Assembly (NCBI RefSeq): GCF_026210795.1
Contig: NC_089438.1
Coordinates: 4,113,501-4,177,500, forward strand
DNA from: Rhizophagus irregularis
Taxonomy: Eukaryota > Glomeromycota > Glomeromycetes > Glomerales > Glomeraceae
DNA length: 64,000 nucleotides
Reading direction: 5' to 3'
A program made the position numbers and the translations under genes. How positions within the stretch are numbered: the first letter of the stretch is position 1; every line of letters begins with the position of its first letter. Shown here one piece after another: positions 8,653-19,640 of this stretch. The notes beneath the pieces are model-generated. The model saw nothing but the letters and a program-made list of their open reading frames with translations. It searched no databases and was not told the origin of the DNA.

Positions 8653-10103
8653 TGCCAGTTCCACAGATTTTTATAGACCCTACATTTAATAAACAAATCG
8701 AACAAAATTATATCCTTCAACAAATCTATTACCATCCATGTGGATATTATCGTACTCCTGAAAAACTTTGGGCTAAAGTGCAAGCTGAAGGCCATAATTT
8801 TAACATATCTGATATTACAGAGTGGTTGCATAAACAGGCTATATGGCAAATACACTCACCTATACCCAAGTATGTTCCACAGGTTTCTTTTAATAAGATT
8901 ACTTGACCAAATATGTATCATCAAGCAGATATCTTATATATGCCCTATGATACTGTAGATAGAAAGCTGTATAAATACTGTCTGAATATTGTAGATGTTG
9001 CTAGCCGATATAAAGCTTCAGTACCTCTAGAAGATCGCAGCTCTGCACGTGTTGCTAAGGCATTTAAAAAGATTTATAGTAAAGCAGACTGCCCGCTTAT
9101 TTGGCCAAGAGTTTTACAAGTAGATGGGGGATCAGAATTTAAGGATGAAGTTATCCGATTAATGGATGAAAAAGGTGTGCGTATTCGGGTGGGTACTACT
9201 CATAAGAGTCAGGCTATTGTTGAACGGTATAATCGAACTTTAGCAGAGAGACTTTTCAAAATACAGGATGCAAAGGAACTCCTTACAGAAGGTGTGAATA
9301 CTAGGGATGGCAACGGTCATGGTCATTAACCGGTTATGACCGGTCATGACCGTGACCGATATCGGTCGGTCAAAGACCTCTGACCGACCGGTTAACCGAC
9401 CATTTGACCGACCGTTTGACCGATCCTGAAAACGTTTGCGAAACGTAATTTAATAAAAAAAATGTTTCGCAAACGTTTTTTTAATCATTTTAATAGAAAA
9501 CGTTGCGAAAACGTTTTTTATTAAGTATTTCAATTAAATTACGTCGCAAACATTTTCAGGATCGGTTAACCAGTTGGTCAAACGGTCAGTTAACCGGTCG
9601 GTCAGACCGGTCGGTCAAACGGTCGGTCGGTCAGTCAAAGGTTCTTGACCGGTTATGACCGACCGATGACTGACCATGACCGACCGTTGCCATCCCTAGT
9701 GAATACTGCCTGGGTTAAGAACCTTTCTGATATTGTGAATGAGCTAAATAATTCTAATACTCGTCTACTAGGTATGTCTCCAGTTGAGGCAATCCAGAAA
9801 GATCAAGTGTATGCACTACCTTCAAAAATTTGGAAGGATAGACCTGTAGGTGCAGAAGAAATACGTTTACCAGCTGGTTCTCTTGTGAGATACTTACTTG
9901 ATAACTCAGATTACCAAGGTAGGAGACGTGCAACTGATCCAATATGGTCTACTAAAGTTTATACAATTGAATCTTCCACAGTTGTTGATGGGCAGCCGGT
10001 TATATATAGGTTATCTGATGGACCTAAAAAAATATTTACTCGAGAAGAATTATTAGTTGTGCCATCTGATACTATGCTGCCTCCTACTCATATATTATAT
10101 TAA
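8640..10103 (+). pseudogene. Retroviral-type (rve) integrase of the Polinton-like element, broken
   Basis: The ATG is at 8640. The N-terminal region (IYYHPCGYYRTPEKLW ... EWLHKQAIWQIH) precedes an rve core: HQADILYMP (first Asp), LQVDGGSEF (second Asp) and AIVERYNRTL (Glu, 32 residues after the second Asp), giving a complete DDE set. The C-terminal part (VIYRLSDGPKKIFTREELLVVP) resembles the chromo-like tail of such integrases. Two breaks occur: an in-frame TGA at 8904-8906 just before the first catalytic Asp (compatible with CGA-to-TGA), and a 397-bp MITE at 9302-9698. MITE plus duplication is 405 bp, so precise loss would keep the frame. Its stop codon overlaps that of the convergent polymerase gene at a TTAA. 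Confidence 0.9.
9302..9698. mobile_element. hAT-type MITE inside the integrase gene
   Basis: The 397-bp insert begins TAGGGATGGCAACGGTC and ends with the inverted counterpart GTTGCCATCCCTA. It is flanked by the 8-bp duplication GTGAATAC (9294-9301 and 9699-9706). An 8-bp duplication fitting nTnnnnAn and a TAGGGATGGCAA-like terminus are typical of hAT elements. It has no coding capacity. The interior is highly self-complementary, with runs of GACCGACCGGTT and inverted AAACGTTTGCG-type arms, so the whole insert could fold into a long hairpin. Confidence 0.93.
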
Positions 10104-13100
10104 TTTTCAAGTTGTGGTATCCTATAATCTCCATGTGCATACATTGTGATATTATCTTGTGCAATCCATTTTTTATTATCCATAGGGGATAATCCCACCA
10201 TCGACATTTCTATAACATTTATGGCATGTCTATCAGATCGGATTGCTCTAAAGGTGACTGTATCATTATGTTTAGGATCAAAGAGTGCTTTATTATACCG
10301 CTCATGGTGGAACTCTTTTTTAACTACCTTTGAGGGGACACCTTTAGCCTTACGGATACCATGTTTTGGATTGGTGGTCTCATCCCCTACCTTGAGAATG
10401 GAATACATTTTGGGACGGAGGCCAATAAATTCTGCTATAACTGCTCCATTACATTCATCCTTAAATTTCCCTGGGATTTTCATATTTATGTCAGTCTTAT
10501 CACCTAATGCTTTTCGTACAGGATGATCTTTAGGATAATCACTGAAGTCAAATTGGTCTGCCATATCTATAAGGTCTGCATTAATATCCTCAGTTTGGAT
10601 TTGTACAAGAAGTGAGTCTGTGTCTGTATAACATAACTGGATTTTTTCACCATATCGTACTTTAAGAGTATCATAGTAGAATTGATACATACAGAGCTTC
10701 GAGAGGTCAAGCACACTCATACCCACATATGTTGAACGGTTAAGCATTACCTCTACTTTTTGTCGGTGGATTGCAACAAGATTTTCTGAGAATATTTTAC
10801 GACCCTTGAATGCAGGATCTGAGGTAAGCTTTTTATATTTCTTGGGATGGGTTTGGGGTTGTACTACTGAGACACGTACACGTTTCCTGAGATTTTCCAT
10901 AGTTTTACCAAATACACTATTATTCATGAGTTTATAGAAGTCCTTCTCAAAATCGTTTTTAGCCTTAGCACGTTCGGCGGTGTTAAATTCTATGTATGGT
11001 TTTATCCATGGAGCCTACTCGAATTTTATAGCTTCATAGACCTTCTTGATTACTAAGCCCTGGCTAACATAATACTGGAGATTTCTATAATGAACTACAT
11101 ATTCATCCTTATCAAATAGGTTAGGGATGAGCTTATCCGTGGGTGTATATCATTGTCCTGAACGTGCTATTATTTCCTGCTGCTTTTTACTAAGCCATTC
11201 CTTCTTAACCTTCATTCGTTCTGGTGCAAGGGGGTAATCTGTGTGTTGTGAATGGAGGGCTTGAGGGTACTCCAGTTTGACTTTAAGGATATATCCCTCA
11301 GAAGAATCATCTGGTATTTCATTACTTTCTATTTGCCTTTGAATGTTAGATAACTCGTTTTCCTCCTTTATCCAGTGGAAGTTACCTGTAGGTAAGTATT
11401 GCAACATGGCCCATCCATATAGGTTATTTGCGTCTAAGTATAGAATAGATGACTTGGGCTTATCTGTGGTCCATTTACCTTCTCCCATACCTGGATTATT
11501 TGCATAAGCATATCGTTTACTTACCATAGAGATTCCACCACGTAATCCTTGTTCTACCATCATATACATGTCCTGGTCAGTTATAAGATCCAATCTTTAC
11601 CCTGTCATTAAGAATAGTACATCCCATGCGAAGCCTGGTGTTGAATAGTACCAGAGAGGATCTAACCCATATTTTTTCAAGGCCATTTCTCGGAAATTCT
11701 GAAATATATCGGCTAGTAGGAGGACGTCAGTTTTGAGATAAATGTCATGATAATCTTGCATTGTTTTACATCCTGCTTTTTCCCATACATACTGTGCATA
11801 TTCGTATTCTTTATCACTAATGTGGGTTTCATTAAGTTTGCTATAGAATGCTCCTTTAGGTGGTAAACTAGTTTTCTCGAACTTTTTCCAGTCATCCATA
11901 TATTCATACGGGTAGACACCTTTCTTAAGATAAATCTCGAGTAATTCAGGTGGTATTTAACTTCGTGTTATCTTAAAGTTTTTGGGATGTGCAAAGCATC
12001 TACCTGCATCAATTCGCCATAAGTGTTGTGGATTACTACATTCTTGTGCTCTACATTTTTCTGCGCCTAGGTTGGATGCTAATTTGTCGAGACTTGATTT
12101 CATGAATTGTAAGCTGTCTATAAATCGGAGGGAACCTAACTTGAATGCCATATACTTTTCCATGTTATAAGTGATAGGATCAATATCATCCTCACATTCC
12201 ATTGCACCAATTCCTTGCATAATTATATGTCCATCATATCCTGATAAATTGTGAAAGATTACTGGGATATGCATTTCACGAGGTTTTATGGATAAGTCAA
12301 GATTACATTCTCTATGTGCTGCACCTCGATACCTTCCTGTAATATGGCAGTGGTCTCTTACTTTATTTCCATCTAAGGGATTACAACATATCCAGCAGTT
12401 TATTGCATTATCATAACTTGCTTGCTCTTGGGTTGTTAACGGCATCATTTCCATTGGGTTTCTGAATTCATTACGGATTGCTTCAGCCTCATTTAGCATT
12501 TCGATTACAAATTTTTGTGCTGCATTTTCTCCTGTAAATATCTTCTGTGATTCACTTACACCATCATATCTTACCTTAATATACGAGTATGAGCAGGGGA
12601 TTTGCTCTTGTACTTTCTTGGTTTTCTTATCTTTGTCTTCATCTGTGGGTGGTATGTCCATTACTAGGGCTTCAAAGTCTGCAACAAAGTAATATGGGAC
12701 TTGCATGCGGCGTTTCCAGTTCTTGAATTCATATATATCATTTCCTTTCTTTACTGATGGCATTCGGTCTGCTTGTGGGGTTTTCTTTAATCCTCGACAT
12801 ATTGCTACATATTTGTCATTGATTTCTTGTTGATGTGTGAAGTGGGAGATACACCATCGGCAGACAAATGTTGCATGTCCATCTTTTGTACGTTTATTTA
12901 CTAAACGGCTCATATTCTTAATCCAGCAATAGTGCTGCTTTTCCCCGTTACTGATAAGTACTAAATCTATTATTTTACGGCCCTTTGCATCATCCCTATC
13001 GGTAACATATATTGGACATAGGCGGTGGTCACGCCATTCACAGATGCAGAGGGCAATAGTTGGGTTCTGTCGCTCAAATCTTCTTAGAATTACCTCATCA

Positions 13101-13997
13101 GCTTGTACTGGAAATTTCGATACCTTCAAAGTTTAACTCATTTACATACTCCTTATACTTGGAAATTCTTTCTGCGTTCTTTTCTACTGGATGTAATGCT
13201 GCTAGGATTGCCCACTGGAAGCATTTGTCATCATCATTAGCTGGATTTACTACTCCCTTTTTCGTGGCAAGATCTTTTGGGAGTGGTATATGTCCTGCTC
13301 CTGTGGGTGGTTGGAATTGCGAGATTTCTATGAATATTTTTTCTACACGATAGAATTCCCAACCTGATCCGTAATTTACATAGTCTTCTACTTTCTGCAT
13401 GATTCTTGCTAATGCAAAGTTAAATGTACCATTAATATCTGTTGATGGTAGGATTGGCATATTGCGAGTTTTAAATGGTATGTTATATCTGTAGATATAC
13501 TCTACTCCATCATCTTCACTAAAGTTACCATCTCCGAATAATCCCTCAAGGTAAGAATCTAAACGTCTTATTGTGGCAAATATTCCAATTCTTACTTTTA
13601 TTGATCCCAATCGATTTCTTTCATCCCGAAGAATATTCTGGATTGTTTGACTGTGTGCTGTAAGAAATGAAGCATAGTCATGCTCTCCAGGTATTCCTAT
13701 AGCAATATCAGCCGTAAAGTTTGAGTCTGTTAACTCCTTTCCTATACGTACCTGATCACGACGTTCAAAGACTACCTCATAATGTGGGTCTAGGTCAATT
13801 TGCATCATGCGGGTTATCTCTTCATTGGTTACCGCCGCTTGTACTTCACGGATTTGGCGGATCTCATCCTCATATTCCTGCAATTTTGCATTTGAGCGGG
13901 GATATGGGATGGACTTGACAGGTACCTGCTTGAGTTCAGCTAGAACTGATCGGACGACTTGTCTGTGTTGGGCACTTCTTGCTTGATGTGTTAACAT
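10100..13997 (-). pseudogene. Protein-primed type family-B DNA polymerase of the Polinton-like element, broken
   Basis: The full domain order of a Polinton polymerase is present. A ~300-residue N-terminal region is followed by exonuclease motifs ADFEA (~12670), FHNLSGYDGHII (~12240) and DYHDIYLKTD (~11740). Polymerase motifs follow: LDANNLYGWAM (A, ~11430), MNNSVFGK (B, ~10915) and YTDTDS (C, 10613-10630). The start ATG at 13997 lies 22 bp after the element's A-rich motif. Breaks: one frame change near 13100-13129, and four in-frame stops at 11957 (TAA), 11597 (TAA), 11150 (TGA) and 11015 (TAG). From 13129 to 10100 the frame is otherwise continuous, so decay is recent and consists only of point stops. 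Catalytic Asp residues are intact. Confidence 0.93.
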
Positions 13998-14019
13998 TTT
14001 GTAAACTTTTTATACTCCT

Positions 14020-14044
14020 CTTTTATTCAATTAGATTTTTTTCT
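14020..14044 (-). promoter_or_regulatory. Shared A-rich upstream motif, copy 3 (polymerase)
   Basis: Read on the minus strand: AGAAAAAAATCTAATT then GAATAAAAG, ending 22 bp before the polymerase ATG at 13997. It differs from copy 1 mainly by one extra A and a G-to-C change. Confidence 0.6.
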
Positions 14045-14135
14045 GAAAATAAAATTAATTGTCTCCCTACCCTATGAGAGTAAAAAAAGATGAAGGCGGG
14101 TTAATATCGCCTTCTAAAATTTATCTGGATATAAT

Positions 14136-14696
14136 CTATTCCTCGTCATCTGAGTCATCATCATCCGAGTCACCGAACGCATTCTCATCAGGAGTATCCC
14201 CATCCTTAAATAACTCAAAATTGCGCATCATTCGGATGTATTCTCCCTTATTAGTTTCTTCTGATATAAAACTACAATGGAGAATAGCTTGTTCTATGAC
14301 TACCATTTCTTTGAATTTGGTATACTTTTCTTGACTAATTTTAGTTGATTCATCGGAAAGTTTATCAAAATTTATACCACCATCTGCACAATCTCGCCAG
14401 AAAGCCCTTTCAGCTTTCTTACATATATTTGCCACCTGTTCGTATGCCTCCTCGGCTTGTATGCGCCGCTTCCAGAGTACTCGTTCAGCTTCGGCTCTCC
14501 AGATTGGATTGACTTCTAGAAGATGCGGTCCAAAATTGTTACTTGGAATGTATTCCAGGATATGGCCTACAAGTTCAGGGATTGCTGATACTGCGTGCGG
14601 GGTTTGACAGCTTTTTAGGATTTCTCTATTGATAGCCATAAGATCGGAGACTGTGCAGCCGAAGATTGTTGCTAACTTTTCTGCGGTATATACCAT
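14136..14696 (-). CDS. Second F-box-like protein with acidic tail (element cargo)
   Basis: 186 residues. AIPELVGHILEYIP, followed by LLEVNPIWRAEAERVLWKRR, fits an F-box (IPELxxxIL ... Nxx W ... LWKR), here at residues ~38-80 rather than at the very start. A helical middle with a possible coiled coil follows. The protein ends in a strongly acidic tail (DSDDDDSDDEE). Its start lies 39 bp inside the right inverted repeat, with the element's A-rich motif directly upstream. Together with the F-box/LRR protein at 4678, the element carries F-box genes near both ends. It has no leucine-rich repeats and is not an obvious duplicate of the other one. Confidence 0.72.
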   Translation of the reverse strand: MVYTAEKLATIFGCTVSDLMAINREILKSCQTPHAVSAIPELVGHILEYIPSNNFGPHLLEVNPIWRAEAERVLWKRRIQAEEAYEQVANICKKAERAFWRDCADGGINFDKLSDESTKISQEKYTKFKEMVVIEQAILHCSFISEETNKGEYIRMMRNFELFKDGDTPDENAFGDSDDDDSDDEE

Positions 14697-14735
14697 GTTA
14701 TGTACTATTTATCTGTATAGTTACTTGATACCTAC

Positions 14736-14760
14736 CTTTTATTCAATTACATTTTTTCTC
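14736..14760 (-). promoter_or_regulatory. Shared A-rich upstream motif, copy 4
   Basis: Identical to copy 1 because it is the inner edge of the right inverted repeat. It ends 39 bp before the ATG at 14696 on the minus strand. Confidence 0.6.
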
Positions 14761-15126
14761 GGTATAAGGGTAATTGCTTGCCTTGCTATTCCGCTCTATT
14801 GACTCCATGGCTGGTTTCCTGGATGGGTTAATATTCCTTACCTTTTTTGGCTCCGTTGGCTTTGAAATCCTATTTCTTGTTCGGTTGGGGGTAAGTAGGT
14901 GAAAATATTAATAAATGATTTAGATTATGAAATAAGTAGGATATAAGTAGGTGAAAATATTAATAAACGGTTTAGATTATGAGATAAGTAGGATATAAGT
15001 AGGTAAAAATATAAAAAAGGTGATTTAGGTTATAAAATATGTAGCATATAAGTAGGTGAAAATATTAATAAACGGTTTAGATTATGAGATAAGTAGGTGA
15101 GCCAGAATTGGGGTTTTCATACTACT
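14736..15126. repeat. Right terminal inverted repeat of the Polinton-like element
   Basis: Reverse complement of 2664-3053, including the subterminal repeat blocks. Its inner edge lies 39 bp upstream of the minus-strand F-box gene start at 14696, so it probably contains that gene's promoter, just as the left copy precedes the gene at 3078. Confidence 0.97.
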
Positions 15127-17384
15127 ACTCCCCGACTCAAATGAGTTATCCGTTCTAATTTTAGCTTAGAAAGTTACCCACTTTGCAAATAAAAAAATAC
15201 ACACCTCTTTTCACTCATCTAGAAAATCAGTAATGCTTGAAATTCAGAAAACTTTCATCTGTTGTTCAATATTTCAATACAAAATAGTGCTGTAACTAAT
15301 AAATAAAAAAAGGAATAAATACAATCCAATAATAAGAAATCAGATAACAAATATAAAGTATAAACATTAAAAAAAAAATTTCACATTTTTAATATTTAAT
15401 ACGCACTCTTTTTCAAGAATTCCTCTAGGAAATTTCTTCATTTTACCAGTGATTGTAAATCTCTGCATTTACCTATTATAAGAAAGAAAAAATTATTAAT
15501 AGTGTGCTAAATTTTTATTTAATGGTAAAGAAGACATAGCCAATTCCTCCTTTAGAATTAGCAGACTTTATCAATAACAAAGTAGGATGTTATTTGCTTG
15601 AGTTGGTTATCAAGTGAACAAGAGAAATAAAAAAAATTGAAAGAAAAAAGAAAAAAAGGGAATAAAAAATAAAAATAAAATAAAATAAAAAAGAAAAGCA
15701 GGTAATTTCATAGGAATTACCCACTTTGCTCACCCTTATCCAACCAAACAAATAAATCCAGTATCCTCCTAAGTAAAATTTGTGAACTCCCCGACTCAAA
15801 TGAGTTATCCGTTCTAATTTTAGCTTAGAAAGTTACCCACTTTGCAAATAAAAAAATACACACCTCTTTTCACTCATCTAGAAAATCAGTAATGCTTGAG
15901 ATTCAGAAAACTTTCATCTGTTGTCCAGTATTTCAATACAAAATAGTACTGTAACTAATAAATAAAAAAAGGAATAAATACAATCTAATAATAAGAAATC
16001 AGATAACAAATATAAAGTATAAACATTAAAAAAAAAAAATTTCACATTTTTAATATTTAATATGCACTCTTTTTCAAAAACTCCTTTAAGAAATTTCTTC
16101 ATTCTACCAGTGATTGTAAATCTCTGCATTTACCTATTATGAAAAGAAAAAATTATTAATAGTGTGCTAAATTTTTATTTAATGGTAAAGAAGACATAGC
16201 CAATTCCTCCTTTAGAATTAGCAGACTTTATCAATAACAAAGTAGGATGTTATTTGCTTGAGTTGGTTATCAAGTGAACAAGAGAAATAAAAAAAAATAA
16301 AAAGAAAAAAGAAAAAAGGGAATAAAAAAATAAAAATAAAAATAAAATAAAATAAAAAAGAAAAAGCAGGTAATTTCATAGGAATTACCCACTTTGCTCA
16401 ACCTTACCCAACCCAAACAAATAAATCCAGTATTCTCCTAAGTAAAATTTGTGAACTCCCCGACTCAAATGAGTTATCCGTTCTAATTTTAGCTTAGAAA
16501 GTTACCCACTTTGCAAATAAAAAAATACACACCTCTTTTCACTCATCTAGAAAATCAGTAATGCTTGAAATTCAGAAAACTTTCATCTGTTGTTCAGTAT
16601 TTCAATACAAAATAGTGATGTAACTAATAAATAAAAAAAGGAATAAATACAATCCAATAATAAGAAATCAGATAACAAATATAAAGTATAAACATTAAAA
16701 AAAAAAAAATTTCACATTTTTAATATTTAATATGCACTCTTTTTCAAGAATTCCTCTAGGAAATTTCTTCATTTCACCAGTGATTGTAAATCTCTGCATT
16801 TACCTATTATAAAAAAGAAAAAATTATTAATAGTGTGCTAAATTTTTATTTAATGGTAAAGAAGACATAGCCAATTCCTCCTTTAGAATTAGCAGACTTT
16901 ATCAATAACAAAGTAGGATGTTATTTGCTTGAGTTGGTTATCAAGTAAACAAGAGAAATAAAAAAAAAGAAAAAAAAAGAAAAAAAGGGAATAAAAAAAT
17001 AAAAATAAAAATAAAATAAAATAAAATAAAATAAAAAGCAGGTAATTTCATAGGAATTACCCACTTTGCTCACCCTTACCCAACCCAAACAAATAAATCC
17101 AGTACCCTCCTAAGTAAAATTTGTGAACTCCCCGACTCAAATGAGTTATCCGTTCTAATTTTAGCTTAGGAAGTTACCCACTTTGCAAATAAAAAAATAC
17201 ACACCTCTTTTAAAGTCTTTTGCGCCATTTACACTCATCTAGAAATCAGTAATACTCTATTCAGAGAACTTTCATCTGTTGTCCAGTATTTCAATACAAA
17301 ATAGTGCTATAACTGATAAATAAACGAAGAATAAATACAATTCAATGATAAGAGGTCAGATAACAAATTTAAAGTATAAACTAG
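15127..17384. repeat. Tandem array of ~660-bp units, right block
   Basis: The array continues from the left block: units begin at about 15127, 15779, 16448 and 17120. The last unit is more diverged and breaks off near 17384 within the phrase AAAGTATAAAC. The remaining part of that unit reappears, diverged, at about 20262. The minus-strand reading frame at 15590-15799 is the same repeat translation as in the left block. Confidence 0.93.
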
Positions 17385-17439
17385 AGTAACTTGGTAATTA
17401 TTAGTGAGTTATAATCATTATACTGTCAGATTGACTCAA

Positions 17440-19640
17440 AAATTTTGGGTCGGGTCATCAAACGTTTTTATAATTAAATATAAAAAAAATTGATTTTTTT
17501 ATTAAAAACGTCAGACTTGACGTTTTTATGATTAAAAAATCATTTTTTACATTAGATTTGATTAAAAATCAAAAAAAATTGATTTTTTTGGTTAAAAACG
17601 TAAGACTTGGCGTTTTTGTAATTAAAAAATCAAAAAAAAAATGATTTTATTAATTAAAAATGTCAGACTCGACGTTTTTGTAATTAAAAAATCAAAAAAA
17701 TGTTTTTTTTTAGTTAAAAACGTCAGACATGACATTTTTGTGATTAAAAATAAAAAAAAATGATTTTTTTAGTTAAAAAATGTCAGACTTGACGTTTTTG
17801 TAATTAAAAAATCAAAAAAATGACTTTTTTAGTTGAAAAACGTCAGGCTTGACGTTTTTGTAATTAAAAAATCAAAAAAATGACTTTTTTAGTTGAAAAA
17901 TGTCAGGCTTGACGTTATTGTAATTAAAAAATCAAAAAAAATGACTTTTTCAGTTAAAAAACGTCAGACTTGACGTTTTTGTAATTAAAAAGTCAAAAAA
18001 AATGACTTTTTCAGTTAAAAAACGTCAGACTTGACATTTTTGTAATTAAAAAATCAAAAAAAAAATGACTTTTTTAGTTAAAAAACGTCAGACATGACAT
18101 TTTTGTGATTAAAAATAAAAAAAATGATTTTTTTAATTAAAAACGTCAGATTTGACGTTTTTGTAATTAAAAAATCAAAAAAATGACTTTTTTAGTTAAA
18201 AAACGTCAGACTTGACGTTTTTTAATTAAAAAATCAAAAAAAAAATGATTTTTTTAGTTAAAAACGTCAGACATGACATTTTTGTGATTAAAAATAAAAA
18301 AAAAATGATTTTTTAATTAAAAACGTCAGATTTAACATTTTTATGATTCAAAAAATTATTTTTTACGTTAGATTTGACAATTTTGTAATTAAAAATCAAA
18401 AAAATTGATTTTTTTAGTTAAAAACGTCAGACTTGACGTTTTTGTAATTAAAAAATCAAAAAAAAATGATTTTTTAATTAAAAACGTCAGACTCGACGTT
18501 TTTGTAATTAAAAAATCAAAAAAATGATTTTTTTAATTAAAAACGTCAGACTTGACATTTTTGTGATTAAAAATCAAAAAAAATATTGGTTTTTTTTAAT
18601 TAAAAATGTCAGACTTGATGTTTTTGTGATTAAAAATCAAAAAAAATATTGATTTTTTAATTAAAAACGTCAGACTTGGCATTTTGTAATTAAAAATCAA
18701 AAAAATATTGTTTTTTTTAATTAAAAATGTCAGACTTGACGTTTTTGTAATTAAAAAATCAAAAAAAATGATTTTTTTGATTAAAAATGTCAGACTTGAT
18801 GTTTTTGTAATTAAAAAATCAAAAAAAATGATTTTTTTGATTAAAAACGTTAGACTTGACATTATTGTAATTAAAAAATCAAAAAAAAATGATTTTTTTG
18901 ATTAAAAACGTCAGACTTGACATTTTTGTTATTAAAAAATCAAAAAAATGATTTTTTTAATTAAAAAACGTCAGACTTGACATTTTTGTGATTAAAAAAT
19001 AAAAATCAAAAAAATATTGGTTTTTTTTTATTAAAAACGTCAGACTTGACGTTTTTGTTATTAAAAAATCAAAAAAAAAATGATTTTTTTAATTAAAAAC
19101 GTCAGACTTTGACATTTTTGTGATTAAAAATCAAAAAAATATTGGTTTTTTTAATTAAAAACGTCAGACTTGGCATTTTGTAATTAAAAATCAAAAAAAT
19201 ATTGTTTTTTTTAATTAAAAATGTCAGACTTGACGTTTTTGTAATTAAAAAATTAAAAAAAATGATTTTTTTGATTAAAAATGTTAGACTTGACATTATT
19301 GTAATTAAAAAATAAAAAAAAAATGATTTTTTTGATTAAAAACGTCAGACTTGACATTTTTGTTATTAAAAAATCAAAAAAATGATTTTTTTAATTAAAA
19401 AACGTCAGACATGACATTTTTGTGATTAAAAAATAAAAATCAAAAAAATATTGGTTTTTTTTAATTAAAAACGTCAGACTTGACGTTTTTGTTATTAAAA
19501 AATAAAAAAAAAATGATTTTTTTAATTAAAAACGTCAGACTTTGACATTTTTGTGATTAAAAATCAAAAAAATATTGGTTTTTTTAATTAAAAACGTCAG
19601 TCTTGACATTTTTGTTAAAAAAATAAAAAATGAAGAAAAA
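17440..19640. repeat. Satellite of ~60-bp monomers, each with two hairpins
   Basis: Roughly 35 monomers. Each contains the palindrome AACGTCAGACTTGACGTT (6-bp ACGTCA/TGACGT arms extended by A and T runs) and a second one of the form AAAAATCA-A(n)-TGATTTTT, joined by AATTA phrases. Monomers vary at one or two positions (GAC/GAT, ACGT/ATGT). A higher-order repeat is visible: the stretch around 18900-19090 recurs near 19320-19520. Reading frames through it (e.g. 18596-18862) only translate the repeat. Confidence 0.93.

Larger units (their letters stand above)
2664..15126. mobile_element. Polinton/Maverick-like self-synthesising DNA transposon with Gag and retropepsin cargo
   Basis: The element is 12,463 bp. 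It starts AGTAGTATGAAAACC and ends with the exact reverse complement. It is flanked by ACTCCC at 2658-2663 and 15127-15132; removing the element and one copy restores the repeat-unit sequence GAACTCCCCGACTC, so the borders are certain. Long inverted repeats, a 6-bp duplication, a family-B DNA polymerase and an rve-type integrase are the established Polinton/Maverick signature. Gene order: acidic protein (+), two-repeat protein (-), F-box/LRR (+), zinc-finger/protease/Gag module (-), integrase (+), polymerase (-), F-box (-). No double-jelly-roll capsid, packaging ATPase or adenovirus-type protease was recognised. Several genes carry stops or frame changes, so this copy is probably non-functional although its termini are nearly identical. 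Confidence 0.92.

Noticed and set aside
5437-10103. A simple LTR retrotransposon inserted in the element (gag, protease, integrase)
   Set aside because: No reverse transcriptase, RNase H or LTRs were seen, and the integrase is on the opposite strand from gag-protease. The integrase fits the Polinton set instead.
18596-19296. Frames in the satellite (18596-18862, 18708-18905, 19102-19296)
   Set aside because: They consist only of Ile/Phe/Lys-type codons from ~60-bp repeats; repeat translation, not a gene.
17440-19640. Regularly spaced palindromic repeats suggesting a CRISPR array
   Set aside because: Monomers are repeats throughout with no unique spacers, and the genome is eukaryotic. It is a satellite.
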